Assembly (NCBI RefSeq): GCF_000525875.1
Contig: NZ_AODF01000020.1
Coordinates: 1-64,000 of the forward strand
Length of the DNA stretch: 64,000 bases
Reading direction: 5' to 3'
DNA from: Listeria floridensis FSL S10-1187
Lineage (GTDB): Bacteria; Bacillota; Bacilli; Lactobacillales; Listeriaceae
Positions 28,305 to 38,004 of the stretch are shown one piece after another; position 1 is the stretch's first letter, and the number at the start of each line of letters is the position of its first letter. The position numbers and the translations under genes are program-made. Under the pieces are notes generated by a model. It saw only the letters and a program-made list of their open reading frames with translations. It searched no databases and was not told where the DNA came from.

Positions 28305-29747
28305 TTACAAATCAGATGACGGTTTTGCTGTGTGCTGCTTTAACTTTATTTCACGCTTTGCCGTTTCAGACTGAACTTTACCAGTCAAAAATAGATTGAT
28401 AATCATCAAAGCAAAGCCCATACCAATCCAAACAACGCGCATTTCAAAGATGCTGCTGCTTCCAATTGAACTTGCGGCAAATGAAATTAAAATACATAGA
28501 GGGACAAGGCTTAGCATGTTGCGTTCGGTAATGAAAATTTTAATCGAATAGTACGACATGAAGATGAATAGTGCCGCAAAAGGCATAATTCCTAAGATTC
28601 CAACATCAGACAGATTTGACAGCCAGAAATTATGCGCGCCAAATGTCTGCTTAGATGATAAGTCAATATTCGTTGTTCCAAAGAGTGCAACAAACATATA
28701 TTTCGGTGTTACCCCAGAGCCTACTCCCAGAAAATGATTGTCTTTAATTAGATTCCAAACAAAATTGTACATGAACATCCGCTCATCTGTTGAATTTTGT
28801 TTATCGCTGAAATAGCTGATTGCGTTGCTTGTACTGCCGGCAGACATTTTTTTTGAGACTACATACACGATACTCCCAATAAGCGTTGCGCCAACAGCAA
28901 GAACGGCAAAGTAATTTTTACTAAGCACTTTATAGAGGACAAGAACCACGATAATAACAAAAGCCACAAGTCCTGAACGGGAATTGGTTTCAACAATAAG
29001 ATAAAATAGTGCAACTGTCCCCGCCACCCAAAGTGCTGCTCCAAAAAGTTTCTTATTACGCAACATAAATACAGATAGCAGTGAAAAGTAAAAAGTTAGA
29101 TAAGAACTATAATCATTTGTATTTACCATGAAGCCGGTTGGACGCGTATCAAGAAATCCATTTTGACTCCCTGCAGATTGTGCTAAATGATTGCCAGTTA
29201 TATTTTCATAGAAACCAATTCCTATTGTAAGAAGGTATGTTCCTAAAACCCAAATCAAAATCTGCTTTAATTTAGCAAAGCTATCAATATAATAAATCAT
29301 CATAAAGACTAGGTAAAAGCTTTCAAACTGAAAATAAATGGCGTTTAAACTCATCGAGATTGACCCTGACCACAGTAAGGTCACAATCGCGTATATAATC
29401 CAAATAGCAAACAAAATTAATGGAAGCTTTACACGATCTAATTTTTTTAAGTCTTTTTTTTCAAATAAAAACAAGAGTAGATGCAAAATTAGTGCAAAAC
29501 GAAATAAAAATAGGCTCGGATAGCCGGGAACTGCTAAATACGGTCCCCAAAATCCGCTGATTACTACTACAATGAAAAGGACGTAGTTAATTTTTGCGAT
29601 TGAAACTTGGCGAATAAAGTAAAGAAACGCGATTCCGACTACGAGGATGATAGCAATCGGATAAATCGGCAGAATCATACTCATCGCAAGAAACAGCAAG
29701 ATGATACCTATTTTACTAAATTTTAGATTCTGCATTTTTTCGCGCAT
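28305..29747 (-). CDS. Wzy-like O-antigen polymerase/ligase, cluster 2
   Basis: This 480-aa protein has about 12 predicted membrane helices and a large extracellular loop with GVGSGVTPKYMFVALFGTTN followed by TFGAHNFWLSNLSDVGILG, the Wzy_C (O-antigen ligase/polymerase) signature region with the HNxxL-like motif. It would polymerise flipped repeat units on the outer face. The C-terminal 25 residues are basic. The frame is intact. It follows the BY-kinase gene by 15 nt in the cluster 2 operon. It shares topology but little sequence with the cluster 1 polymerase, consistent with a different repeat unit. Confidence 0.85.
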   Translation of the reverse strand: MREKMQNLKFSKIGIILLFLAMSMILPIYPIAIILVVGIAFLYFIRQVSIAKINYVLFIVVVISGFWGPYLAVPGYPSLFLFRFALILHLLLFLFEKKDLKKLDRVKLPLILFAIWIIYAIVTLLWSGSISMSLNAIYFQFESFYLVFMMIYYIDSFAKLKQILIWVLGTYLLTIGIGFYENITGNHLAQSAGSQNGFLDTRPTGFMVNTNDYSSYLTFYFSLLSVFMLRNKKLFGAALWVAGTVALFYLIVETNSRSGLVAFVIIVVLVLYKVLSKNYFAVLAVGATLIGSIVYVVSKKMSAGSTSNAISYFSDKQNSTDERMFMYNFVWNLIKDNHFLGVGSGVTPKYMFVALFGTTNIDLSSKQTFGAHNFWLSNLSDVGILGIMPFAALFIFMSYYSIKIFITERNMLSLVPLCILISFAASSIGSSSIFEMRVVWIGMGFALMIINLFLTGKVQSETAKREIKLKQHTAKPSSDL

Positions 29748-29762
29748 TGCTCAAGCCCTCTC

Positions 29763-30429
29763 TCAATACCCATAATAATCGTATTTTTTCTCGTTATACT
29801 TCACGTTATTTAAAACTGTACCAATAGCTTTGATTTCAGATTTTTCAAGGAAGTTCTTAGCCGTCAAAATGTCATCTTCTGTCGTCTTTCCACTGCTTAC
29901 AACAAGAATTCCCAAGTCGCATAGCGAAGCAAAAACACGAGCATCGGTGAAGATATTGACTGGTGGACAGTCGAAAATAACCATTTCATATTTTTCTAGC
30001 GCTTCTTTTAAAAGATCCTCAAGGCCTTGTGTTTTGATAAGTTCAAGTGGATTTGGCGGAATAACGCCGACCGGAAGAAAGTCGAGATATTCATTTAGCG
30101 GCATCACAGCTTCATCAAGGGTTGCGTCGCCAATTAGTACGTTCGATAGTCCTTCAGCACCGGTTGCAAGATTTTCACGACTCATTTTCGGCGAGTAAAA
30201 GTCTGTATCAATAACAAGTGTTTTTTGCTGAAACTGTGAACATGTAAGGGCAAAGTTAGAACAGAAAAATGTTTTTCCTTCACCTTTATTCGCAGATGTG
30301 ATCAAAATGCTTCTAACTTTTTGCCCATTAACTCGCATGAACTGGATGCTTGTTTGGATAGAACTAAATTTCTCGTGCGCAATGCCATTTTTTTGAACAA
30401 CATTGGTTTGTCTTTTTTTTATTTCTCAT
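29763..30429 (-). CDS. CpsD-type BY-kinase, cluster 2 (single-base frameshift in the read)
   Basis: The partner kinase of the Wzz-like protein at 30432-31118. From ATG 30429 (GGAGA 7 nt upstream) it reads MRNKKRQTNVVQKNGIAHEK if the eight-base run 30413-30420 is seven, and is then 221 aa. Walker A TSANKGEGKTFF (about residue 50), Walker A' LVIDTDFYSPKMSR and Walker B VIFDCPPVNIF are intact. The C-terminus KKYDYYGY is the autophosphorylated tyrosine cluster. Without the correction translation would start at 30338, losing the N-terminal helix that contacts the activator. The gap to the upstream wzz-like gene is 2 nt, so the two are tightly coupled. Confidence 0.88.
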
Positions 30430-30431
30430 AA

Positions 30432-31118
30432 TCAGTCTCCTTTAGATTGCATCAGTTTATCCGTGAATATCGGTATGTCTCCAATGTAAGTCATACCAAG
30501 GTCAATCAGCTGCTCTTTCGTCTTCACTGTACGATCCATCGTCGTAAGAACAAGAATGAAGACAAAAGATAAAACAATTGTTACAAGGAAAGTGATTATA
30601 TAGTTGATGATTCCTTGTGTTACTTTTTCTGTTTTTGGTATTTCAAGAGCTGTCACAGTGCTTCCAGGAAATAGTTTCGGAATCTCACTTTGGACGATTT
30701 TAATGTAAGAATTACTAATTTTAGTAACTTCATCCTTATAGCGAGTTTGATAAGCGATATTAAATACAAGCGAGTTTTCGCCAGACGTAATCGTTAAATG
30801 TTTAATCAAATCTTGAGAATTTTTATCTTCAAGTTTAGCATCTTTTTTTACTTCATCCATGATTTTTCCGGTTTTAAGAACGGATGAAAACGTATTGATT
30901 AGCTGAATATTATTTCTAACGCCATCTTGTGAGACAGTTCCTTTCGACTGATCAACGTTAAGCAAGATTTCCATGTCCGCTTTATATTCAGTCACGGAAA
31001 AATACTTTTGATAGAGAAACAAGCAGCCTTGGGCAATAACGATAAATAAAATGATCCATATTAAGTTCTTTTTGAATGTACTCCATAGATTAGCTATGTT
31101 TAAATTTTTTACGTTCAT
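30432..31118 (-). CDS. Wzz/CpsC-like chain-length protein, cluster 2
   Basis: A membrane protein with two terminal helices (LIWIILFIVIAQGCLFLYQ near the N-terminus, IINYIITFLVTIVLSFVFILVLT near the C-terminus) around an extracellular domain, the Wzz fold, and a short cytoplasmic tail that activates the BY-kinase. ATG 31118 (MNVKNLNIANLW) is preferred to an in-frame GTG at 31127 because AGGTGG lies 5 nt upstream. It is 228 aa, normal length, with no frame defect. It has the proline-containing pre-helix segment (TALEIPKTEKVTQG) but is diverged from the cluster 1 homologue. Confidence 0.85.
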   Translation of the reverse strand: MNVKNLNIANLWSTFKKNLIWIILFIVIAQGCLFLYQKYFSVTEYKADMEILLNVDQSKGTVSQDGVRNNIQLINTFSSVLKTGKIMDEVKKDAKLEDKNSQDLIKHLTITSGENSLVFNIAYQTRYKDEVTKISNSYIKIVQSEIPKLFPGSTVTALEIPKTEKVTQGIINYIITFLVTIVLSFVFILVLTTMDRTVKTKEQLIDLGMTYIGDIPIFTDKLMQSKGD

Positions 31119-31133
31119 AACTTCCACCTGTCA

Positions 31134-32291
31134 TTATTTTTTAGCACCAAGCTCCGTATACAATTTAACGAGTTCATCGGCTTCATGATCCCAACTGTAT
31201 TTTTTGCTGAATGCATTGTATCCGTTTTTACCCATTTGCAGAGCCTTCTCAGGATTCTCTTTGTAGTATTCGGCAATGTCTGCCAACCGGTCCATATCAA
31301 ATGGATCAGCAGTCAAGCCGCAATCTTCTTCCGTCAGCATTTGTGTAAAATCCGGAAAGTTTGATGCTATAATTGGCAGTTTGGCTGCCATGTACTCAAA
31401 TAATTTTGTTGAATGCGAGTTAAGATTATTAGGCGTTGGATGCAAGAGACAAAGCCCTGCGTGCGCCTTATAGTAATGTTCCCAGATGTCTTTATACTGC
31501 ATTCGTCCATATTGAATGAGATTGTTTTCGAGTCCATGTTCGCGAATATAGGCGCTAAGTTTTTCTTCGTCTGTGAAAGTCGGTCCGATCAGCTTCAGTT
31601 TAAAATCGCTCATCCCCCGTTCAAGCAACTTGCTTGCTAGCCCGAGCATGTTGTAAAGCCCACGTTGTTCGGTCAAAATCCCAACATAGACAAGTGTAAA
31701 TTCTTCATCTTTTTCAACTTGAAGTGCTGGCGGCATAACTGGGTAATTTAATACATCGACCTTTTTCATCGTCAACATTTCATAGTTTAAGCGATAAGAC
31801 TTTTCAGCGAATGCAACGCCGTCGACATAGTTTTTCATTAAACTGCGCTCAACGCGAGTTACGACGGACGAAATTAATTTTCGAAAGGGTTTGGGTATCC
31901 ATGGTTTTGTTAAAATAGCTGCCGGCAAATGCTCATGCATGTCATATATAATTTTAACATCATTTCCGAGGTTTTTCTTCACTTCTTTTGCAAGAAATAG
32001 CAACTCAGGATCATGGAAATGTAAAAAGTAGGCATCACTTTTCATAAAAGCATCATACAGGGTCTTTCGATGTGCGGAACGCTCTTTACGGCCTAAAACC
32101 GGTAAATAATGCATCGTCAGATTTGGTGTTTCTTCTTTTTCACCGGGATGATCTTGTGCATAAAAATCAACTTGAAATCCTTTTTCTGCAAGAGATTTTG
32201 CTTCTTTGAAGTAAATACGTGTATCTGACCATACGTGTACTGAACTGCACATAAAGATTCTATTTTTGTCTCTTTTATTCAAATCCTTCAA
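31134..32291 (-). CDS. Glycosyltransferase family 4, cluster 2
   Basis: A 385-aa GT-B glycosyltransferase. The N-terminal domain has the SVHVWSDTRIYFKEAKSLAE opening and HFHDPELLFLAKE. The C-terminal donor-binding domain shows VYVGILTEQRGLYNMLGLAS and HPTPNNLNSHSTKLFEYMAAKLPIIASN, the EX7E region with the carboxylate binding the donor sugar-nucleotide. It is cytoplasmic and membrane-associated, adding one sugar of the repeat unit. Specificity is unknown. It precedes wzz in the operon. Confidence 0.84.
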   Translation of the reverse strand: MKDLNKRDKNRIFMCSSVHVWSDTRIYFKEAKSLAEKGFQVDFYAQDHPGEKEETPNLTMHYLPVLGRKERSAHRKTLYDAFMKSDAYFLHFHDPELLFLAKEVKKNLGNDVKIIYDMHEHLPAAILTKPWIPKPFRKLISSVVTRVERSLMKNYVDGVAFAEKSYRLNYEMLTMKKVDVLNYPVMPPALQVEKDEEFTLVYVGILTEQRGLYNMLGLASKLLERGMSDFKLKLIGPTFTDEEKLSAYIREHGLENNLIQYGRMQYKDIWEHYYKAHAGLCLLHPTPNNLNSHSTKLFEYMAAKLPIIASNFPDFTQMLTEEDCGLTADPFDMDRLADIAEYYKENPEKALQMGKNGYNAFSKKYSWDHEADELVKLYTELGAKK

Positions 32292-32383
32292 TCCTTTTTC
32301 CGTTATTTAAACATCAGATGTTTAGCATTTGCCGTTTATTCAAAAGTTTATTGTTTTTGCGTTTGGCAAGAAACAAAACTGGT

Positions 32384-33882
32384 TTATCTTATTAATGTTT
32401 TTAATTGTTTCAGATACTGCTTCTGGGTGATTAGTGTCAGTAGTCCATAAACGACTACGCCGACAACGAAGCCAATGCCTGTTTCGATCAATACTCCGAA
32501 GTGGAGAAATTGAAGCGTGAAGTAAACTGCAACCCCCATCACACAGGCGTTGATAGTTGAAACAAATTGTTGGCCGATCATTTTGCCAAGCATCTTCTTC
32601 AGGCCGATTTTCCTGCTAAGTGCATAAAGCCCGAGAATAAGAGACGGCACAGAAACGACGAGCGGTGACACAATCAATGTAATAATGCCGAGCTTCCAAA
32701 TTCCGAAGATCAAAAAGGCAATCTGGAGACCAATACAAATCACGCTGTTAATAACTGGGGTTTTCGTGTCGCCAATGCTGTAAAATGATTTAAACACTAG
32801 CTCGCGTCCAACGTTGATCGGAAGTGCAATCGCTAGGAAGATAACAAAATACCAAACGAGCATTGTCGAATCTTCGGTGAAATTACCACGCTGGAATAAG
32901 ATGCGGATAATATTCGGCCCGAGAACAATGATGCCAACCGCGAGCGGAATAACAATTAAGTTAGCCATTGTCATAAACATAGCGAGTTTTCGCTTACCCT
33001 CTTCCAGTGAAGCTGCAAAGCCGCGGCTGAGGTTGGGATAAAGCATAGATAGTAAATTTAAGATAATCAAGGTTTGGAAAACACTTGAAATCTGGTTGGC
33101 GTAAGTCATGGTGGAGATATAACCTTCGCCGAAATAGCCCCTGCAAAATTGGGGATGAGAATCGAGAATTGGTAAATGGTGGAACTAAGCACCGCCGGAA
33201 TCGTAAGTCGAATCAAGCGGCGGTATTCTTTATCTTTAAAGTTAATTGTTAAATGGAATCGATATTTACGGTTTCGATTCGCCATAATTAAACCGATCGT
33301 TTCAAGTACGAATGAAAAAGAAATAGAAATAGCAACTTCATAAATCGATATATCCGGTTTAAATAGAAGATAGAGATAGCTCGCAAGTACAGAAAGTGCT
33401 CCAACCAGTTTGACAGAAATGAATTTGCTGTCCATCTGCAGATACGATGTTTGAACCCACGTAATCATTCTAAAAAATTGACCAAATCCCATGATGACAA
33501 GCATTAAATATGTCATATAGTAAAATGGGTTGCTGTCTTTTAGCTGAAAGACTTGGACAAGTACGAAACCGACAGCAAATGTAAGAAGCATCAGCAGAAA
33601 ACCTGAACCAAGAATCGTTGAAACATAGGTATTCAGTGTTCGTTTATCGTGGAAGTCATTTTTCATCTTAGCCAAAAACGGTATCATAATCGACGGAATT
33701 GCACTGCCGACAATGTTAATTACACATACCATGATTAAATTTGCTAAGTTGAAAGCATCCATCTCACCTGAAATACCAAACTGGGCCGCAAGCAAGGATG
33801 TGCGCAATACTGACAAGAGCTGTGTGACGATAGTTAAAATTAATACGAATGAAAATATATTTGCAAGTCGTTTACTGTTCAA
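32384..33882 (-). CDS. MurJ/MviN-like lipid-linked oligosaccharide flippase, cluster 2 (single-base frameshift in the read)
   Basis: This is a polytopic MOP-superfamily flippase with 13-14 hydrophobic segments. The break lies at the four-base run 33138-33141: inserting one base joins NFAGGYFGEGYISTMTYANQ, a strongly conserved MurJ-like motif (G..G.ISTM.YANQI). The 499-aa length is then normal. This is a clear deletion-type indel among the errors in the window. In this context it probably flips the cluster 2 repeat unit rather than lipid II. Cluster 1 instead uses a Wzx/PST-type flippase, so the two loci carry non-homologous exporters. Start: TTG 33882. Confidence 0.84.
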
Positions 33883-33938
33883 AATAATCGCTTAAGCTCT
33901 TCTTTGCGAGCTCTTCTCCTTTATAAAATAGTTGCTTT

Positions 33939-34886
33939 TTAGCGCATTAGACCGCCAGTACCGTTTGAATATCCAATGATATGATACGGTTCTGTAATTT
34001 TATCGAGAACAAGATCACCTTTTTTCCCGATAATACCGCCGGCTACTGCAGTTTTTCCGTCAAGTTCACGAATTCCGCGAATTGTTGCAGCATAAAAATC
34101 ACGTGTCTCAATATCCGCGATTTCTGTGCCTATCCGCGCTTGAATATCCACTCGTTGCATGACATGTCCGTTTTGAACAGCTTTTTCAATGAATTCTTCT
34201 GCATAGTTGTCAATGCCAACATCAAGAATTAGTGCATCTCGCTCCAAGAAAGACAGCCAATCAGAATGAACCTTTTTCTTCGCAGATATAGCAGAAACCA
34301 TAACATCAACCTTTAATTTTTCATCTGTTTGGAGCACCTTGATATTGTGCGGCGAATGTGCCGGAAGAATCAAATTCATCGCTTCTGCAAGCTGAGCTGC
34401 TTTAGCTTCACTTCGTCCAATTAAGTAGACCTTTGCGCCCAATTCGGCCAATTTCAAAGCCAGCTTAGCTGCTAGATTTCCAGTCCCATAAATCAATACA
34501 GAAAGTCCAGATATTTTACCGGTATAATGAATATTAAGTGTATTTAATGTTGCATTTACAGTCACATCATTCGCTTTAAACAAATGAACTGTGCTCTTCG
34601 TACAAATGGATTTTGCTAGAGAATAAAAAGGGACTAACTGTTTTCTTTCCGCATCAACCAGCAAATTAGGAATATATCCGTCAATACGGTTAAAAACATG
34701 CTCGGCAAATGCTTGACTAGCCAATTGAATATTCAGCAGGTTGCCAAACGGCGTTAATCTGTCTGGCAGTATTTGATCGCGGTTAGTCGCATTTGCCGTG
34801 CTTGTAAACATTGCATATTGATACTTCATAAAATCTATTTGTTCTAAAGCTGTGTAAGCATCAGTAATCGGAACCAGCTCCTTCAC
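33939..34886 (-). CDS. Rossmann-fold NAD(P)-binding oxidoreductase of unknown substrate
   Basis: A 315-aa protein with a central dinucleotide-binding motif VLIYGTGNLAAKLALKLAELGAKVYLIGRSEAKA (about residues 150-183): glycine-rich loop GTGNLA and an R in strand 2 (GRS), favouring NADP. The overall two-domain shape recalls shikimate/quinate dehydrogenase- or tetrahydrofolate dehydrogenase-type folds, but catalytic residues of those families were not confirmed, so I do not assign a reaction. The C-terminus has conserved-looking TAVAGGIIGKKGD. It overlaps the upstream dehydratase gene by 4 nt and so belongs to cluster 2. It may make or reduce a sugar-linked group; that is inference from place only. 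Confidence 0.6.
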   Translation of the reverse strand: MKELVPITDAYTALEQIDFMKYQYAMFTSTANATNRDQILPDRLTPFGNLLNIQLASQAFAEHVFNRIDGYIPNLLVDAERKQLVPFYSLAKSICTKSTVHLFKANDVTVNATLNTLNIHYTGKISGLSVLIYGTGNLAAKLALKLAELGAKVYLIGRSEAKAAQLAEAMNLILPAHSPHNIKVLQTDEKLKVDVMVSAISAKKKVHSDWLSFLERDALILDVGIDNYAEEFIEKAVQNGHVMQRVDIQARIGTEIADIETRDFYAATIRGIRELDGKTAVAGGIIGKKGDLVLDKITEPYHIIGYSNGTGGLMR

Positions 34887-36286
34887 ACTGTTTCATAGGT
34901 GTTTGCCTGTTCAATCAATTCTTCGCGAAGTTCAACAGGTGACTTAGCCTTATAAGTGAACATTAATTCATGAATTTTATCTAGTTCGTTTGTGCTTGTA
35001 GTATAGTAGCCTTCATAAAGTTTATCACCGACTTTTTTCGCTTTCTCACAGTTGTTAAACAATTCTTCTTCCATTTTCTCGCCGGGACGAACTCCAATAT
35101 AATCAATACTGACATCTTCTTTATTTTTTCCTGCAAGTTCAATCAGTTCATCTACCATATCGGAAATCCGTAGCTGTTCACCCATGTCTAGTACGAAAAT
35201 GGCATGCGGTTCTTTTAACAGACTTGCTTCAATAACTAGTTTGCTTGCTTCTGGGATTGTCATAAAATAACGTTTCATTTCAGGATTTGTGATTGTAAGC
35301 GGCACATAGGTGTGCAGTTGCTTCCATAGTTTAGGAAAAACACTTCCGCGGCTTCCAAGTACATTACCAAAACGTACAACATTACAGCACATTCCATTGT
35401 CGCCATCACTAGCAAGAGTCAGTTTTTCAGCAAGGCGCTTTGTCGCCCCCATATTGTTGGATGGATTTACTGCTTTATCTGTTGAAATCATTACAAATTG
35501 TTCCGCTCCTGATGCTTTTGCAGCCTCAAGAACATTATTTGTGCCGATCACATTATTATTGATAGCTTCATAGATGTTGTTTTCCATAAGCGGTACATGT
35601 TTATGAGCGGCCGCATGATAAATGATATCTGGTTTTTGTTCATTAAAGATTACATGCATCATTTCTTTATCACGAATATCCGCCAAAACTGTAACAATTT
35701 CAGTTGATTGACTAAGTTCTTCTTGAGCTTCACGCAAGTCAGAATCTATTTTATAGATGCTACCCTCCCCGTGACCTAGAAGAACGAGCCGTTTAGGATT
35801 ACAACGAAAAACTTGTCTTGAAATTTCAGATCCGATTGAGCCACCGGCACCAGTAATTAAAATGGTTTTATTTTCAAATTGTTCCTTGACTGCTTTATAG
35901 TCTAAAGCAAATTCTGGTCTATCCATAAGAAGCTTGCTGTAATCCAAAGTTGGAATCGCCACTTGTTGACTTTGTGCTGTTGAAAAAACAGAAGGTAGTA
36001 CATAGTAAGTGATATCGAATTTTTTAAATTCGCTTACAATCCCATGACGCTTTTTGACATCTAAAGTTGGAATCGCTAAAATCACATGTTCGACCCCCAA
36101 TTCAAAAATGTATTTACCTGCGTCGCTAATATTGCCGACAACGGGTACACCCAATACATCTTTTTTACTGCTATCATCATCTAGAACGGCAACGGCCGTG
36201 TAACTTGAATTCTTGACACTTTGCATTTGTTCGATTACGAATTCGCCGCCAGCACCGGCGCCGATTATCAATGTTTTTCTTTTCAC
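34883..36286 (-). CDS. CapD/PglF-type nucleotide-sugar 4,6-dehydratase, soluble form
   Basis: This enzyme converts UDP-HexNAc to the 4-keto-6-deoxy sugar. An N-terminal nucleotide-binding domain (LIIGAGAGGEFVIEQM, about residues 5-20) is followed by an extended SDR domain with TILITGAGGSIGSEISRQV, AAAHKHVPLMENN and MISTDKAVNPSNNMGATKRLAE (the TDKA/MGATK block of CapD proteins). The usual N-terminal membrane domain of 607-aa homologues is absent, so it is probably a cytoplasmic variant (~467 aa). GTG 36286 (MKRKTLIIGAG) is chosen: AGGAGAGGG lies 4-8 nt upstream, while the GTG at 36301 has no site. It overlaps the next gene by 4 nt. Confidence 0.82.
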   Translation of the reverse strand: MKRKTLIIGAGAGGEFVIEQMQSVKNSSYTAVAVLDDDSSKKDVLGVPVVGNISDAGKYIFELGVEHVILAIPTLDVKKRHGIVSEFKKFDITYYVLPSVFSTAQSQQVAIPTLDYSKLLMDRPEFALDYKAVKEQFENKTILITGAGGSIGSEISRQVFRCNPKRLVLLGHGEGSIYKIDSDLREAQEELSQSTEIVTVLADIRDKEMMHVIFNEQKPDIIYHAAAHKHVPLMENNIYEAINNNVIGTNNVLEAAKASGAEQFVMISTDKAVNPSNNMGATKRLAEKLTLASDGDNGMCCNVVRFGNVLGSRGSVFPKLWKQLHTYVPLTITNPEMKRYFMTIPEASKLVIEASLLKEPHAIFVLDMGEQLRISDMVDELIELAGKNKEDVSIDYIGVRPGEKMEEELFNNCEKAKKVGDKLYEGYYTTSTNELDKIHELMFTYKAKSPVELREELIEQANTYETV

Positions 36287-36301
36287 AGTCCCTCTCCTCA
36301 C

Positions 36302-37279
36302 TTAGATTTGTTTACTAAAAGATTGTTTGTCAAGCTCAAACTCTTTTAGGTTTTCCAGACCAGCACGAAGACTCATTTTTGGTTTCCAGTCCAAGAGCTT
36401 ACCTGCTCTTGAAATAGCTAAAACTGAGCGCTTAATATCTCCTTTTCTTGGTCCAGTAATGCGAATTGGAACATCTTCCTGAAAAACTTCTAAAATCATT
36501 TCATAAATATCCAGAATAGCTTCTTCTTTTCCAGATCCGATGTTTACAAGCTCGTTAATCGGGTGTTCGGTTCCGAGACGATTTGCTTCCACGACATCAG
36601 AAACATTGACATAATCTCTTGTACAACCTTTCGGCATATCAGGGAAGGCCATCAAAACAGATTCTTTTTTCGCAAAAATATTATTTAAGAAAATGGGGAT
36701 AACACCACTTTCTCCATCTGGAACCTGACGCGGTCCGTAGACATTTGCATAGCGAAGAATCATGAAGTTAAAGTCTAGTTCTTTCGCATAAAGTTTAATA
36801 TATTGTTCCCCAGCAAATTTTGTAATTGCATATGGAGAAATAAGTTGTGGTTTATCATCCTCACTTGACTGCTCACCTTCTTCAAGCATGCTTGAAAGTG
36901 CTCCACCAGAAGAAATAAACACGAACGTTTCAATCGGATATTTTTTAATACATGCGATAATTTTCAACAGACCTTCTAGATTTTCATGCAAATCATAAAG
37001 CGGATTTTCAACCGAATAAGGAACTGACTTTTGAGCAGCATGATGATTGATGATGTTCGGCTTATAAGCTTCAAACACTTCTTCAAGTGCTGCTTCATCA
37101 CAAATATCGGCTTCCTTTAAGTGGAAATTCTCATGGTTTAACAAGTGCTCAATGTTTTCTTTTTTACCAGATACAAAGTTGTCATAACAAATTGTCTTGT
37201 AACCTTCTTTTAAATACATCTCGCATAAATGTGATCCGATAAATCCGGCACCACCTGTTACTAATACTGTTTTGGTCAT
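36302..37279 (-). CDS. NAD-dependent epimerase/dehydratase (UDP-glucose 4-epimerase-like)
   Basis: An extended SDR with TKTVLVTGGAGFIGSHLCEM (NAD-binding GxxGxxG) at the N-terminus. The catalytic triad region consists of SSGGALSSMLEEG..., Y-x-x-x-K in SPYAITKFAGEQY (about residue 145) and the preceding Ser. It is about 325 aa, the GalE/WbpP-like length. ATG 37279 is preferred: AAAGGAACGAG precedes it, whereas ATG 37300 overlaps the neighbouring stop. It probably makes UDP-Gal, UDP-GalNAc or UDP-GalA for the cluster 2 repeat unit; the UDP-sugar dehydrogenase in the cluster makes UDP-GlcA a possible substrate. Confidence 0.82.
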   Translation of the reverse strand: MTKTVLVTGGAGFIGSHLCEMYLKEGYKTICYDNFVSGKKENIEHLLNHENFHLKEADICDEAALEEVFEAYKPNIINHHAAQKSVPYSVENPLYDLHENLEGLLKIIACIKKYPIETFVFISSGGALSSMLEEGEQSSEDDKPQLISPYAITKFAGEQYIKLYAKELDFNFMILRYANVYGPRQVPDGESGVIPIFLNNIFAKKESVLMAFPDMPKGCTRDYVNVSDVVEANRLGTEHPINELVNIGSGKEEAILDIYEMILEVFQEDVPIRITGPRKGDIKRSVLAISRAGKLLDWKPKMSLRAGLENLKEFELDKQSFSKQI

Positions 37280-37299
37280 TGCTCTCGTTCCTTTTTTCA

Positions 37300-38004
37300 T
37301 TATTTTTTATGAATCACTTTATGAACGGCGCTCTTATCATCAGCCTTATGTTTAAATCTCGCAGGTGTGCCTATTGCAATACTGTTGTCTGGAACATCGT
37401 GTACAACCGTCGCATTAGCACCAACAATCGTATTTTCTCCAACTGTACGTTCCTGCATAATTACAGAACCAGCCCCAACAAACACACGACTCTTCACATG
37501 AGCCTTTCCGGACATCGTTGTATTAGCTGCTACTAAAACAAATTCATCAATAACTGTTTCATATTCCATCGTAGCACTGGCAAGAACAAATGAGTGGTTG
37601 CCTATTTTCACTTTATGCATCAAAGTTGCATTAGCTGAAATATACACATCCACACCAAGAGTTGCAGATGGGTCAACATAAGCAAATGGGTGAACAATTG
37701 TTGCATATTTTTCATCGGGAAGATCAAGTAGCTCTTTCACTTCTTTTTTGTTGTCTGGATCTCCAATCGCAATCATAAAATAGAAGTTTTCTTTGTCTGT
37801 AAATTCTTTATATGCATCAATAGGCGCTGTATAGTATTCTTCTTTATGAATTTCTTGAAATTTATCGTCCAAGTAACCCCAGAACTCGTAGCCCAAGTCA
37901 AACTGGGCGATGACGTTCTGAATCATTTGACCTTGCGTTCCTGCCCCGACTACAACAAGATACTTTGCACTATCCACGGAATTTTTCAGCTGAGACATAA
38001 CCAT
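37300..38004 (-). CDS. PglD/NeuD-family sugar O/N-acyltransferase (left-handed beta-helix)
   Basis: A 234-aa acyltransferase: an N-terminal sugar-nucleotide-binding Rossmann-like domain (YLVVVGAGTQGQMIQNVIAQ) precedes a left-handed beta-helix of hexapeptide repeats (VYISANATLMHKVKIGNHSF, VLVAANTTMSGKAHVKSRVF, TIVGANATVVHDV) that binds acetyl-CoA. This architecture acetylates amino- or hydroxyl-sugars during polysaccharide synthesis. The 3' end touches the epimerase start; the 5' end overlaps the sugar transferase gene by about 35 nt. A basic C-terminal tail (KSAVHKVIHKK) is present. In PglD-type pathways the acceptor is a 4-amino sugar, but no PglE-like aminotransferase is seen nearby. Confidence 0.83.
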   Translation of the reverse strand: MVMSQLKNSVDSAKYLVVVGAGTQGQMIQNVIAQFDLGYEFWGYLDDKFQEIHKEEYYTAPIDAYKEFTDKENFYFMIAIGDPDNKKEVKELLDLPDEKYATIVHPFAYVDPSATLGVDVYISANATLMHKVKIGNHSFVLASATMEYETVIDEFVLVAANTTMSGKAHVKSRVFVGAGSVIMQERTVGENTIVGANATVVHDVPDNSIAIGTPARFKHKADDKSAVHKVIHKK

